Under the pieces are notes generated by a model. The model searched no databases. It saw only the letters and a list, made by a program, of their open reading frames with translations, and was not told where the DNA came from. A stretch of DNA of 64,000 nt. Source: Macrocystis pyrifera. Taxonomy: Eukaryota > Sar > Phaeophyceae > Laminariales > Laminariaceae. Location of the stretch: contig JASSKH010000037.1 in NCBI GenBank assembly GCA_031763025.1, positions 1,612,001 to 1,676,000 on the forward strand, read 5' to 3'. Positions 33,801-39,505 of this stretch are shown here, piece by piece. Both the position numbers and the translations under genes were made by a program. The number at the start of each line of letters is the position of its first letter. The stretch's first letter is position 1.

Positions 33801-36800
33801 GCGGCTCCGCCGCGTGTTTTGGTGGCGTTTTTCCAAAAAAACGCCGGGCGGCCGAAAGACCCGCCTAGACCAATAAGACCCGCATCCTGCACAAAGTTTT
33901 GTGCAGGATGCAGCTGCACATAAGTCGCGTCGAGCGGGATGGAATCTTAACATATATGGAAGGCGTGTTTGGTCAGGGAATACATACGTACGAGTATGAG
34001 TATGAGAGAGAGCGAGTCTGGTCGATGAAAAATTAGGTTTGTGTTGTGTGCTTTGGTTGTTAGAGATGGGCACCGGATAGGATTTGAGAAAGACCGAAAG
34101 CCGGATAGGAGCCGTTGTTCTCAAAAATCAATAACCGGTTGAACCGGTTCTTGTATAGCAGGTAACAAAGCCTCCAAAACATTCGAAACCACAGGTGATT
34201 CTTCGATTTTTCCTCGAATTGTACCTTGTTGTGTACTGCCACGCGCGTATCTGGTTCTCTTCGTTACCTTGTTTGCCCAACTATCACGCTGTCATCTTGA
34301 TGTACACACACATTGTTCATTGCTGCAGGCTCGTTTTTGTGTCGATGTGGGTGCCCTAAAACAAATGAAAAAAATAGTATAAAAACAAAACTGTGAAACA
34401 AAACTGTTCAGCATTTCGAAAACCGACTAATTGCAAACGCCTGCAGGGGTTTCCGAACTCCGCGGCTACCCTATTTTTCTTTATACGGTGCCCATCTCTA
34501 GCTACGCCACGGGTACTAACTGCAGCTTTTTTTTTACCAAAATAGTTTTGGCTGGCGGAGCTCCTCAACTCCGGAATGACTGTACCCAAGATCACTCTGC
34601 ATTGGGATACCTTTTGTGCAGCACAATATTTTTCGTTACACACCTAGGCCATATGATAGGGTTTTTCATCGAGCTTAGTCAAAGCCTTGTTTTTTTTTTC
34701 TCAAAAAGTCGGTTTTGGGTTACTTACTACTGTAGTAGTGTCAATGACTTCGTAATTGGTGTATACAACTTACAACGATGGGTGCTATTTCATACCCCTG
34801 TCGAAGCGCGCGTCATTAATATTTCAGCAGTAGGTTGCCCGCTATAGTTGCCCGCTATACCTATAGTGCCTGTAGAATCGCTTGGCACAGATGCGATTCA
34901 CCACTGAGGTAGTGTGCGGAGTAATTAGTGCCGGTTGGTGGCCGCTATGATATTGTGCCGGTACTGCTGTTGGCTGGCGCATACCGGCACTACTGCTGTC
35001 TAGAGGGACCACTAGTACTGTATACCAATGTGTACCTAAACGTAGGGACAATTTGTATTTTAATATTTGCTTTCAAACGGGCCTTAATGTTTCGGGACAG
35101 TGCTACAGCAAATGGAATGCGTGAAGGTATTACCTACTGAGATAGAGGAGCAAGAGACCGATCGATTCCCCAGCCCAGGGTAATCCTTATGACACTCTCC
35201 CCCCCTCTGAACGGCCGGACCTTTGGGGCGTCGGAACCGTGTATACGTCTGTACGCTGACCTGCCCGCTTCGTTTCAATACCTGGGGAACCAGGGAGATG
35301 TGTTTTTAGGGACGCACACGCAAGCGTTTCTATAAAAGAAGCGTTCGAAGTGAGGAGGAGATTCGAACCCGTGTCCTCGACGACGTCAAACGTGAAGGTG
35401 TTACCTAATGAGCTGTAGGGGTATAATATCGATCGATTACCCAGCTGAGGGTAATCAAACTAACAAATGGCGGCCGTGTCCGCATCAGACACAGAGTATC
35501 CTACCTGTTGTTACAGCAGTACTTCGTACCACTCTGTCTCGAAATACAGTGGCCATTTCGATTGAGTATTGTTCTACAAAAGGTCCATATATTTCGGGAC
35601 AGTGAGGTATATTCGTGCTAATCCAATCCGGTTGAGGTTGGTGGTGGTGGGGTGCGCATGGCGTAGGCAGTCGCGTGTGAAAATAACGACCAATAGCTGT
35701 TGCCTCTTGGACCCAGGGAGCATCGTGCGCCTAGTTTTGGGACCGTCCTGAGCCCCATCACGATGTGTGTACGTGCGTACTTATGCAAATGATAAGTATG
35801 CGAATAAAGCACCCATTTGTTGAACCAGCTCATCTGTTGTTGGTGGTCTTGGATATTACATGAGTCGGTTTCGCATCCCCTTATGTCTATGCGGGGTGTG
35901 TGGGCATTTCGTCACGATTATCTACGGTAGGCATTCAATTCATAGAAATTAATACAACCAAGAAACGTAGCAAGGAGGGGGGAAAAAAAATCTGCTATAG
36001 GACAACTGGGAGGGAGCGGGAGCCAGAAGGGCAAAGATAAAGAATGAAATAAAAGAAAAATAGAACACATATGAAAAAACCTGTGCCAGTTTGTCTTCCA
36101 TTGTCCAGTTTGTCTTCCATTGTCCATCCTGCTTTCCATGACAACGACAACATTGCCCATCCTGCTTTTGATAACAACAACAGGTGTTGGCGCCGCGCCC
36201 GTCTGCCGCCGTTGGTAATCCCGGGAGTTCCCCAAGATCGGCGTTTCCCTACGGCAGGTAAAGCTGCGCGAAATGCATAATTCTATGTACGATTTAGCCA
36301 TGGGTGATATTTTGTACCATTCTGGGCGTAAATATAAGGACCGTTTACACACGAAGGGTCGTTCTTAACGGAGAGCTTTTTTTCCATATTTTTCCATATA
36401 TTTTTCGCGCAATTTTTCAGTCTTGCAGATTTTCCTGATTTTTTTTTCCAAATATGTGAAATTTAACTTTCCTTTTTTTTTGCTTGTGGAGATTTTCACG
36501 AATAGTGACGGAACGCCTCCGTATCTTATATCTCCAATTATTTCCATAGTTTGGAAATTCTGCAAAAAAAGCTCTCCGATAAGAACGAGCCCAGTATGAA
36601 TACCAAGCGGTCCTTATATTCATGCCCGGAGTGATACATGCTTACATGCTTGAGACATCCGTACTTCTGTGGTTGGCGGTGTCGGCGGATGCAAATGTAG
36701 ACATAGCAGCTGCAGGTGCCCCAGAAAATGAAAGAGGGTAAACACTCATATCATACGTCCCAGGCATAGACTACGGTAGTAATCTACAGTAGTAGTGTGA

Positions 36801-37755
36801 ATAGTACGATTAGAGGCACATCGCAAGGACGTTGTATTAATAGGCGAAAGCGATGTTCGGTTCCAGGGTGCGGCTGCTTCTTTTGGTGTGACGCTTCGTG
36901 GAATGCGTCGTACATCAGTGCAAATCGCGTGCCATGAAAGTCGAGTCGTATTAATGCTGTAGGTGGCGCGTTGTGGCTGAACGTGTTACTATGAAATAAA
37001 AGCACAGCAGTATTCGTTCGTGTTTGCGTTATTTCTGCTCGGTAAAAGCTGAAGCAGGCGAGGGGGTATATCGACCCGGAGTTGCTAGATTTGTTATGAA
37101 TCAGAGAGATAGTTTAGATGGGGAAATATATGTAATATATGTAGTATATTATATATATATCTATATAGGCAAGTAGACTACACGTAGCAGGATACGTTAC
37201 TCTATGCTGCTCTTTGAACCAACATTACATATTACAATATCACCATGTCACCATGCACACAGATACCTCGTACTACACGAAGCATACAATATGTGTGTGG
37301 CAGAATGACGGCATCCTTGTCGTGGAAGATCCAGAACCAGCCGCTCAGAGCTCAGACCCCCCCCCCCCCCGTTGCTCCTTCTCGAAAGGGATGCGTGGTC
37401 AATGGTCAAATGGCTAAGGCAAGCAACAAATGAGTACGCCGCCCCCCGTCCTCTCCGCCCGTTGAACCTCCTCGCTCCGGCTTTCGTCAGGCACTTCACT
37501 CAAGCGCGCCTTCGTGCTGCCGTCTTCTTATCTTTCGGGGGGATGGCGGTGCTTTTGGCGTTGGAGGCGTCCTTCCGCCCGCCCCCAGCTTTGCCTCATC
37601 TCTATCCAGCATTGAACGCCTTATACTCGTGTGCAAACCTAGTGGTAGCGTACGGGATTGGCGTGTGCTGGCAATGGCGAGAGGGTGGAATCCCTAGGGA
37701 TGCGGCTAAAGGGGGCGAACGGCGGCTTATAGCAGAGCGAAAAAAACGGCAGTGA
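15691..37755 (+). CDS. ALG6: ALG6, dolichyl-P-Glc:Man9GlcNAc2-PP-dolichol alpha-1,3-glucosyltransferase (12-exon gene)
   Basis: This ER multi-pass GT-C enzyme transfers the first glucose from dolichyl-phosphate-glucose to the lipid-linked N-glycan precursor. Exons: 15691-15908, 16641-16782, 20432-20505, 21079-21275, 21892-22023, 27085-27248, 28263-28396, 28826-28940, 31280-31363, 33420-33515, 36184-36257, 37491-37755. The joined phases give 565 codons including TGA, 564 residues against about 507 in human. Motifs in order: GDFEAQRHW (51-59, holding the acidic residue thought catalytic in yeast Alg6), [11 protein letters not shown] (79-89), [10 protein letters not shown] (180-189), [11 protein letters not shown] (320-330), FQ/VHEKS (392-397) and the C-terminal hydrophobic block. 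GDFEAQRHW and [11 protein letters not shown] separate it from ALG8. Introns (0.3-5.1 kb) carry most of the local transposons. A second ATG follows immediately at 15694. Confidence 0.94.
16641..16782 (+). CDS. ALG6: ALG6 exon 2 (residues 73-120)
   Basis: The acceptor CATCCCAG/A completes the split arginine of exon 1. The exon reads [16 protein letters not shown], then SWVCGQL and [10 protein letters not shown], matching the ALG6 loop through TSRGYESQAHK. The donor is CACAAG/GTGAGC, phase 0. Confidence 0.92.
17980..18058. mobile_element. Miniature palindromic MITE, CCACTCTGTCC family (copy a)
   Basis: The right end TATTTAGGGACAGAGTGG followed by TA is clear and the left end is degraded (CCCCTCTATACTTTGATATA). 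See the 21408-21486 entry for the family. It lies in ALG6 intron 2. Confidence 0.45.
18290..18560 (+). repeat. GATCTAC-rich interspersed repeat (copy 1)
   Basis: It begins near AACATTTCGCACATCAGGCA, then has ATCATCTACAGATCATC and CACGATCTAGATC, an inner segment with CATGTTGC...TCCTGGGT...CTGCACAA, and closes with GATGATCTACAG. Related copies: 22140-22430, 23190-23500 (-), 27270-27920, 28470-28700 and 39060-39490. Ends of several copies are inverted repeats (ACATTTC...GGACAGAT), which suggests a DNA-transposon origin. Confidence 0.55.
18697..19465. mobile_element. PIF/Harbinger-like element, GGTTGTTTCC family (769 bp, copy 1)
   Basis: The left end GGTTGTTTCCAATGCGGTTT is inverted at the right end (AACCGCATAGGAAATAGCT), and TTA flanks both sides (18694-18696, 19466-19468). 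A second copy is at 25420-26223. Both share GC-rich inner blocks (GGTCTGGCGCCGC, GCGCCGAGTGCGCTTCTCTTGG) that are open in some frames but match no transposase. Confidence 0.75.
19930..20400. repeat. Minisatellite of 48-57 bp units in ALG6 intron 2
   Basis: About nine units carry CATCGGACCAA..GCTATCATACC and TTCATCTGGC..AATTTGCAGCTTTAC. Unit lengths change in steps of three in the middle part. It ends 30 bp before the acceptor of ALG6 exon 3. Confidence 0.75.
19948..20319 (-). CDS. Candidate repeat-protein ORF antisense to ALG6 intron 2
   Basis: From the ATG at 20319 the 123 codons read as near-repeats of 16-18 residues, such as [18 protein letters not shown] and [18 protein letters not shown]. 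Length changes are whole codons and substitutions are conservative (I/V/M, D/E/N, K/E). The alternating hydrophobic pattern suggests short beta-strands. A further unit upstream ([12 protein letters not shown]) is in another frame, so the ORF is either one exon of something longer or a decayed copy. There is no known family, signal peptide or promoter. The opposite strand also stays partly open because the units are multiples of three, so coding is not proven. Confidence 0.3.
   Translation of the reverse strand: MTAVGPMAIKLKIVPNKGMIAVGPIVVKHQIEPEKGMSVAPMVNVQIPPDEGMVAIGPAAVKLQTLLEKGMTAIGPKINMHLMPDEGIIAVGAAKLQIVPEKATITFGPMVVKLQVAPEEGTA
20432..20505 (+). CDS. ALG6: ALG6 exon 3 (residues 121-144 plus 2 nt)
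   Basis: Acceptor GCCACAG/GCG. The exon reads [20 protein letters not shown], which corresponds to the LFMRTTVLIADLLIYIPAV helix of human ALG6. The donor is AGAAG/GTCAGC. Confidence 0.9.
20745..20880. mobile_element. Degraded relative of the CGGGGGTCC MITE
   Basis: TTACGGGGGGGCTAATGTTG, then ATCAGAACC and TTTGGTTCTGTTGACTG keep the order of the family, but the palindrome is largely lost. A similar half-copy begins at about 21326 (TTACGGGGGCCCAGATAGTA). It lies in ALG6 intron 3. Confidence 0.4.
21079..21275 (+). CDS. ALG6: ALG6 exon 4 (residues 145-210 plus 1 nt)
   Basis: The acceptor CGCCCAG/G is chosen from three AGs because only it restores the frame. After a basic loop come [36 protein letters not shown] and a short charged end. 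[10 protein letters not shown] is the strongest ALG6/ALG8 signature. The donor is CGGAG/GTGAGA. Confidence 0.93.
21408..21486. mobile_element. Miniature palindromic MITE, CCACTCTGTCC family (copy b, 79 bp)
   Basis: Ends CCGCTCTGTCCCTAAAAATT and TTCCTTATATTTCGAGACGG are inverted repeats flanked by TA on both sides. The middle has TTGAATATTA. The family consensus is CCACTCTGTCYCKAAATATA plus AAGGACC, with about 79 bp per copy. Copies: 17980-18058, 22968-23083, 32375-32452, 35025-35103, 35529-35607 and 36317-36634 (with an insertion). It lies in ALG6 intron 4. Confidence 0.7.
21833..21864 (+). repeat. 32-base C homopolymer at the ALG6 exon 5 acceptor
   Basis: Thirty-two consecutive C lie 27 bp before exon 5, followed by TCCCCGACCTCTTTGC. 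Together they form the pyrimidine tract of the acceptor. Confidence 0.85.
21892..22023 (+). CDS. ALG6: ALG6 exon 5 (residues 211-254 plus 1 nt)
   Basis: The acceptor GCCCCGAG/AA joins in phase 1. The exon reads [20 protein letters not shown] then [13 protein letters not shown], equal to [27 protein letters not shown] in human. Donor GATTG/GTAAGA. A CGGGGG MITE sits only 13 bp into the following intron. Confidence 0.93.
22037..22135. mobile_element. CGGGGGTCC-family MITE (copy 2), 13 bp into ALG6 intron 5
   Basis: GGGGGGACCATAGTAAATAG is inverted as CTATTTACTATGGTCCCCCG and TA lies at both ends. It is close enough to the donor to affect its folding. Confidence 0.75.
22140..22430 (+). repeat. 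GATCTAC-rich interspersed repeat (copy 2)
   Basis: It contains AGATAATCTACGGCAGATTA, GATCTGTATGATCTGTATGG, CTCACGTTGCCGCGTGGGAG, a doubled CTGGGTTGCATCT, and ends ATTATCTACAGTAGATGG. The closest relative is 27640-27760. It lies in ALG6 intron 5. Confidence 0.5.
22968..23083. mobile_element. CCACTCTGTCC-family MITE (copy c, 116 bp)
   Basis: CCTCTTTGCCCTGAAATATA to GTTTCTGTGGATAATGG with flanking TA. The right arm (CAAACGGTCC) is partly duplicated, which explains the extra length. Confidence 0.5.
23190..23500 (-). repeat. GATCTAC-rich interspersed repeat (copy 3, inverted)
   Basis: Reads ACAGATCATGATCTACTAG at one end and ATGATCTATCTGCCCGAGCT at the other. The inner segment (TTGTGCAGGACCTGCCTTAT, then CCCAGGAAACACGTGCT) is the complement of the core in copies at 28540-28640 and 39360-39440. 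Confidence 0.5.
24680..24785 (-). repeat. CCAGTGTCCGT dispersed repeat (copy 3)
   Basis: On the minus strand: TTCACGTTAAACCGTTCTTT, ACAACCAGTGTCCGTCCCGA and CTAGAGAGAGAGATACAAGC. It directly abuts the foldback MITE at 24796. Confidence 0.6.
24796..25000. mobile_element. Foldback MITE, GCAGGAGAACGGAGG family (copy 1)
   Basis: An almost full-length palindrome: GCAAGAGAACGGAGGAAACC pairs with GGTTTCCTCCGTTCTCCTGC, and GATCAAGTACTCGCCT pairs with AGGCGAGTACTTGATC nearer the centre. A second copy is at 26438-26620. It lies in ALG6 intron 5. Confidence 0.75.
25172..25395. mobile_element. Divergent GGGCC-array relative of the GGGTC hAT-like elements
   Basis: It starts CAGGGCTGCTCATGGG and carries repeated GGGCCGGGCCG blocks with ATTTTGAAAAT spacers, the same architecture as copies A-E with GGGTC changed to GGGCC. 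The other end is not clear, so it is truncated or highly diverged. Confidence 0.5.
25420..26223. mobile_element. PIF/Harbinger-like element, GGTTGTTTCC family (copy 2)
   Basis: Aligns along its length with 18697-19465. Its right end (AACCAGCATAAGAAACAGCC) is followed by TAA and its left end preceded by TAC, so the duplication has decayed. It lies in ALG6 intron 5, between the two GCAGGAGAACGG foldbacks. Confidence 0.7.
26438..26620. mobile_element. Foldback MITE, GCAGGAGAACGGAGG family (copy 2)
   Basis: GCGGGAGAACGGAGGAAGCC at the left pairs with GGTTTCCTCCGTTCTCCTGC at the right, and the inner GAGATCAAGTACTCGCC arm is shared with copy 1. A (CAG)n-like run follows at 26672-26712. Confidence 0.75.
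27085..27248 (+). CDS. ALG6: ALG6 exon 6 (residues 255-309), GC-type donor
   Basis: Acceptor TTTGCCGCAG/GA. The exon reads [20 protein letters not shown] then [11 protein letters not shown] and SSLGQ, matching KLACIVVASFVLCWLPFF and the following loop of human ALG6. The only in-phase donor is CCAG/GCAAGC, a GC-AG intron; exon 7 joins in phase 0. The last 60 bases are repeated 203 bp downstream as part of a tandem duplication. Confidence 0.88.
27189..27590 (+). repeat. 203-bp tandem duplication covering the end of ALG6 exon 6
   Basis: CCCTTTTGCGTCTATCCGCA at 27189 recurs as CCCTTTTGTGTCTATCCGCA at 27392, followed by a like GATGA.GA.GG...GGCAG end and a GATCTAC-rich stretch in both units. The second copy lacks an acceptor and has GGGCAG/GAAAGT where a donor would be, so it is a dead exon fragment. 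Confidence 0.75.
27270..27920 (+). repeat. GATCTAC-rich interspersed repeat (copy 4, expanded)
   Basis: Many GATCTAGAT/AGATGATCT words, two of them inside the 203-bp tandem units, then the family core at 27650-27760 (CTCATGTTGCATGGTGGGAG ... TTTCCTGGGTTGAATATGTA). It fills most of ALG6 intron 6. Confidence 0.5.
28263..28396 (+). CDS. ALG6: ALG6 exon 7 (residues 310-353 plus 2 nt)
   Basis: Acceptor GACGGCAG/GTT. The exon reads [20 protein letters not shown] then [10 protein letters not shown], equal to [29 protein letters not shown] in human: the most conserved ALG6 segment. Donor TTAAG/GTGATC. Confidence 0.95.
28470..28700 (+). repeat. GATCTAC-rich interspersed repeat (copy 5)
   Basis: The ends GGACAGATCATCTACGG and ATCATCTGTCCGAGATGTG are inverted relative to one another. 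The core has CATGTTCCGTGGGTTGGACC and TCTTGCACAACC. It lies in ALG6 intron 7 and is the shortest complete-looking copy. Confidence 0.55.
28826..28940 (+). CDS. ALG6: ALG6 exon 8 (residues 354-392)
   Basis: Acceptor GCGAACAG/T completes a serine codon. After a variable loop the exon reads [18 protein letters not shown], equal to FTLVSCALSFFLFSFQ directly before VHEKS in human. Donor TTTTCAG/GTGGGT, phase 0. Confidence 0.9.
29883..29975 (+). mobile_element. Short tail of the poly(C) LINE between two C runs
   Basis: Fourteen C, then GGTCCTCCGACTGGAAAGGG, ATGCGTGGTCAATGG, a short segment and AAATGAGTAAG, then eleven C. Only about 68 bp of LINE 3' end remain, and the 5' cut lies at the same place as in the 37357 and 54311 copies. 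It lies in ALG6 intron 8. Confidence 0.65.
31280..31363 (+). CDS. ALG6: ALG6 exon 9 (residues 393-420)
   Basis: Acceptor TCTGGCAG/GTG. The exon begins [17 protein letters not shown], the ALG6 hallmark after SFQ, and ends FVTWLQ. Donor CTGCAG/GTAAAA, phase 0. Confidence 0.93.
31774..31959. mobile_element. PIF/Harbinger-like MITE, CCCATCTTAACGGGG family (short copy)
   Basis: GGGTCCATCTTAACGGGGAC at the left and GTTGAGATGGGCTC at the right, with TAA on both sides (31771-31773, 31960-31962). A second start, GGGCCCATCTTATCGAGGAC, lies inside at 31846, also preceded by TAA, so two copies overlap or are nested. It lies in ALG6 intron 9. Confidence 0.65.
32375..32452. mobile_element. CCACTCTGTCC-family MITE (copy d, 78 bp)
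   Basis: CCACTCTGTACCTAAAAAAA at the left, GTTTATGGACAGGGTGG at the right, TA on both sides, TTGAATATTAAT in the centre. ALG6 intron 9. Confidence 0.65.
32783..32882. mobile_element. CGGGGGTCC-family MITE (copy 3, diverged)
   Basis: CCGGGGGGCCATAGAAATGA at the left; TTTGGTCCTGATTACTCTGT and CCCGCG at the right. The arm pairing is weaker than in the other copies, so this insertion is older. ALG6 intron 9. Confidence 0.5.
33420..33515 (+). CDS. ALG6: ALG6 exon 10 (residues 421-452)
   Basis: Acceptor CGTGCCAG/GTC. The exon reads [20 protein letters not shown] then [12 protein letters not shown], equal to [28 protein letters not shown] in human. Donor TCGTGG/GTGAGT, phase 0. Confidence 0.92.
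33647..33920. mobile_element. TA-flanked MITE with TGTGCAGCTGCATCC ends (274 bp)
   Basis: TGTGCAGCTGCATCCTGCAC and its exact complement mark the ends, with TA on both sides (33645-33646, 33921-33922), as in Tc1/mariner-type MITEs. Inside lies GACCCGAACCCGAACCCGAA, a telomere-like run. ALG6 intron 10. Confidence 0.75.
34061..34500. mobile_element. hAT-like MITE with TAGAGATGGGCACCG ends (440 bp)
   Basis: TAGAGATGGGCACCGG at the left and CGGTGCCCATCTCTA at the right. The (C/T)AGAGATGGGCA end is common in hAT elements. No 8-bp duplication is visible now. ALG6 intron 10. Confidence 0.6.
35025..35103. mobile_element. CCACTCTGTCC-family MITE (copy e)
   Basis: CCAATGTGTACCTAAACGTA at the left and GCCTTAATGTTTCGGGACAG at the right, TA-flanked. 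A second member, copy f, lies at 35529-35607 (CACTCTGTCTCGAAATACAG to ATATATTTCGGGACAGTG). ALG6 intron 10. Confidence 0.6.
35343..35470 (-). repeat. tRNA-like repeat segment
   Basis: On the minus strand AGCTCATTAGGTAACACC resembles a tRNA D arm and GGGTTCGAATCTC a T arm at roughly normal spacing, but acceptor and anticodon stems do not pair. Its left part recurs at about 35115-35190. A tRNA-derived SINE fits better than a tRNA gene. Confidence 0.35.
35529..35607. mobile_element. CCACTCTGTCC-family MITE (copy f, 79 bp)
   Basis: The best-preserved member: CACTCTGTCTCGAAATACAG and AAAGGTCCATATATTTCGGG are inverted repeats, TA on both sides. Confidence 0.7.
36184..36257 (+). CDS. ALG6: ALG6 exon 11 (residues 453-476 plus 2 nt)
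   Basis: The exon is chosen by phase. ACAACAG/GTG acceptor and GGCAG/GTAA donor give 74 nt, which links exon 10 (phase 0) to exon 12 (needs 2 nt). It encodes a variable, Pro/Ser-rich loop ([13 protein letters not shown]...), where ALG6 proteins differ in length. Conservation cannot confirm it. Confidence 0.7.
36317..36634. mobile_element. CCACTCTGTCC-family MITE (copy g) carrying a second MITE
   Basis: Outer arms CCATTCTGGGCGTAAATATA and GGTCCTTATATTCATGCCCG are TA-flanked and belong to the small palindromic family. Between them, at 36356-36592, lies another palindromic element with ends GGGTCGTTCTTAACGGAGAG and CTCTCCGATAAGAACGAGCC, so the insertion order is visible. ALG6 intron 11. Confidence 0.65.
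37357..37446 (+). mobile_element. Short poly(C) LINE tail next to ALG6 exon 12
   Basis: Fourteen C, then GTTGCTCCTTCTCGAAAGGG, ATGCGTGGTCAATGGTC, GCAAGCAACAAATGAGTACG and a C-rich tail that runs on into the pyrimidine tract of the exon 12 acceptor at 37490. Confidence 0.7.
37491..37755 (+). CDS. ALG6: ALG6 exon 12 and stop (residues 477-564)
   Basis: Acceptor CTTTCGTCAG/G. The exon reads [40 protein letters not shown] and [15 protein letters not shown], matching the last two helices of ALG6 ([20 protein letters not shown] in human), and ends in a basic tail and TGA. Confidence 0.92.
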
Positions 37756-38100
37756 CGTTTTTTTTTTTTCAACATGGGGATCTAAGTCTGAGACTGGCTC
37801 AGGATTTTCCTTCTTTTCGTTTTATTCGTGTTTCGTTTTTCTCTCTATTGATGTGTCGTTTTGTCTGGGTTGCTGGCGTCTGTGCGCTGTGTTTTTCGTA
37901 TCCAGTACGATGGCATGGCATTACATTGTCTACAATGTGGTATATATCTGTGGCGTAGTTTTTCTACCACAAGATGAAGAATCAGCACGGACACTGGGTG
38001 TGCTGGATGTCGACGGGGAAAAAGAACGTTTAATTAACGTGAAAAAACACACCCAGCTGTGCGACGACGGTGCTGAGGTCTCCATGTTGAAGTGATTTTG
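37756..38100 (+). other. ALG6 3' flank, probably 3' UTR
   Basis: T-rich sequence follows the stop (13 T at once). No standard polyadenylation signal is evident. A minus-strand CCAGTGTCCGT repeat (copy 4) occupies about 37970-38060: CATCCAGCACACCCAGTGTC on that strand. Confidence 0.4.
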
Positions 38101-38104
38101 AATC

Positions 38105-39055
38105 CTGCCATCATTCGAGGCATCATTATGAACGGTATCATTCATCAGTATAATTCAAGGCATCACTAAGGGTGTGTCTTAACCCCCCCTAGACAGCATG
38201 GGAACGAGCGGAACGGAACGAGGCTGTTCGTGGTCATTCGTTCCGTGCCTGTGTAAAAAAACGTGTTTGGGTCCATGCAGAATCCTGGGCCTCGCCAGCC
38301 GAATCAGTACGAACGGTATCTTTCGCACACGCCAGAGCACATTGGTGTCCACATCCATCCTCGGTGGTGTCCATCTACATCAAATAAGATCCTATATGTT
38401 CCCGTTCGGTCGGGCCGTTCGGTCCTCCCAAACAAGAAAAAGGCAGTAGTGGACAAACCTTGATAGTAGATCTTCCTGGGGTAGCTAATTAGGCACTCTG
38501 ATTGGCTAGGGGTATGTTTTAAGCGGCTTAATCAACTTTCGAGTCTTTCCCAGCCACAGCATCCCGAGTCATCCCGAGTCAACCTAGAGTCTTCCCAAGC
38601 TCAGCATCCACGCCGGCCGAGCCAACCTAGAGTCTTGACAAGCACAGCATCCCAGCACTGACCACTGGCATTAGGGTTCGGGTTAGGGTTCGGGTCGGAG
38701 GGTCGGCTTCAGGCGTCCAACACAAAACCCCCATAAAGATCTACTATCAAGGTCTGTCCACCCCTCGAAAAAGGGGTGCAACACTTCTTCTTCCTCTTCC
38801 TAGATATACAGTTTTTCTCGGGCTGCACTGAATCTATTCGTTTCCCACAACCAATCAGCATCAATCCATGCAGCAAATAATATCCCATCCGGTTCGTTCC
38901 CATGCTCTCTGGGGGGGGTTAAGACACACCCTAGCAGCATCATTCAAGGCATAAATATCAGTATCATTCGAGGCATCATTATCATCACCTTTCGAGACGT
39001 CATTATCAGTATCATTCGGGGCATAAATATCAGTATCGTTCGAGCATTACTGTCG
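38105..39055 (+). repeat. Degenerate 24-27-bp tandem repeat split by a transposon
   Basis: Units such as GGCATCATTATCAGTATCAT TCGA run at 38105-38166 and resume at 38935-39055. The 762-bp element at 38170-38931 separates them. Confidence 0.6.
38170..38931. mobile_element. PIF/Harbinger-like element with GGGTGTGTCTTAACCCC ends (762 bp)
   Basis: Inverted repeats of about 45 bp: GGGTGTGTCTTAACCCCCC, then AGCATGGGAACGA in both arms. TAA (38167-38169) and TAG (38932-38934) flank it, a slightly decayed TNA duplication. A smaller element with GGACAAACCTTGATAGTAG ends sits inside at 38451-38759. Non-coding. Confidence 0.7.
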
Positions 39056-39059
39056 GGAT

Positions 39060-39490
39060 TTTTGACACCTCTGACCGATCACGATTTTCTACTGTTCCTA
39101 GATAATCGGTTCCCACTTCGTGATCTAGACCTTTGACGGCAAATAAATCTCTTCCCGATCCTGTATGATCTACTATTACGGGGGACCATAGTAAATAGGA
39201 CCAAATATTGTCAGTAAAAACAGCGATATATACAGGTTTTTGTGTGTACCGTAGGTCCTATTTACTATGGCCCCCCGTAATACTACTGCTGTAGCTCACT
39301 CGTGTTGCCGGCTTCGACCCGCGTATGTATGTACCTGGTGCATGATATACCAAACGTTTCCTGGGGTTGATCTGTACTTCTGTGCAGGTTGTGCAGGTCC
39401 TGCACAAGTTCTCAGAACGGCGGGTGAGGAACTGCAGTACACGATATACAATAGATCAGATCATGAGCTACGAATACCTGGTATGACCGA
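39060..39490 (+). repeat. GATCTAC-rich interspersed repeat (copy 6)
   Basis: It has CTTCGTGATCTAGACC, CCGATCCTGTATGATCTAC, then a CGGGGG MITE inserted, then the family core CTCACTCGTGTTGCCGGCTT, TTTCCTGGGGTTGATCTGTA and CCTGCACAAG. Confidence 0.5.
39179..39275. mobile_element. CGGGGGTCC-family MITE (copy 4) inside a GATCTAC repeat
   Basis: CGGGGGACCATAGTAAATAG pairs with CTATTTACTATGGCCCCCCG, with TA on both sides. It interrupts the GATCTAC repeat, so it is the younger insertion. Confidence 0.8.
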
Positions 39491-39505
39491 GGTGTTGAAA
39501 GTTTT

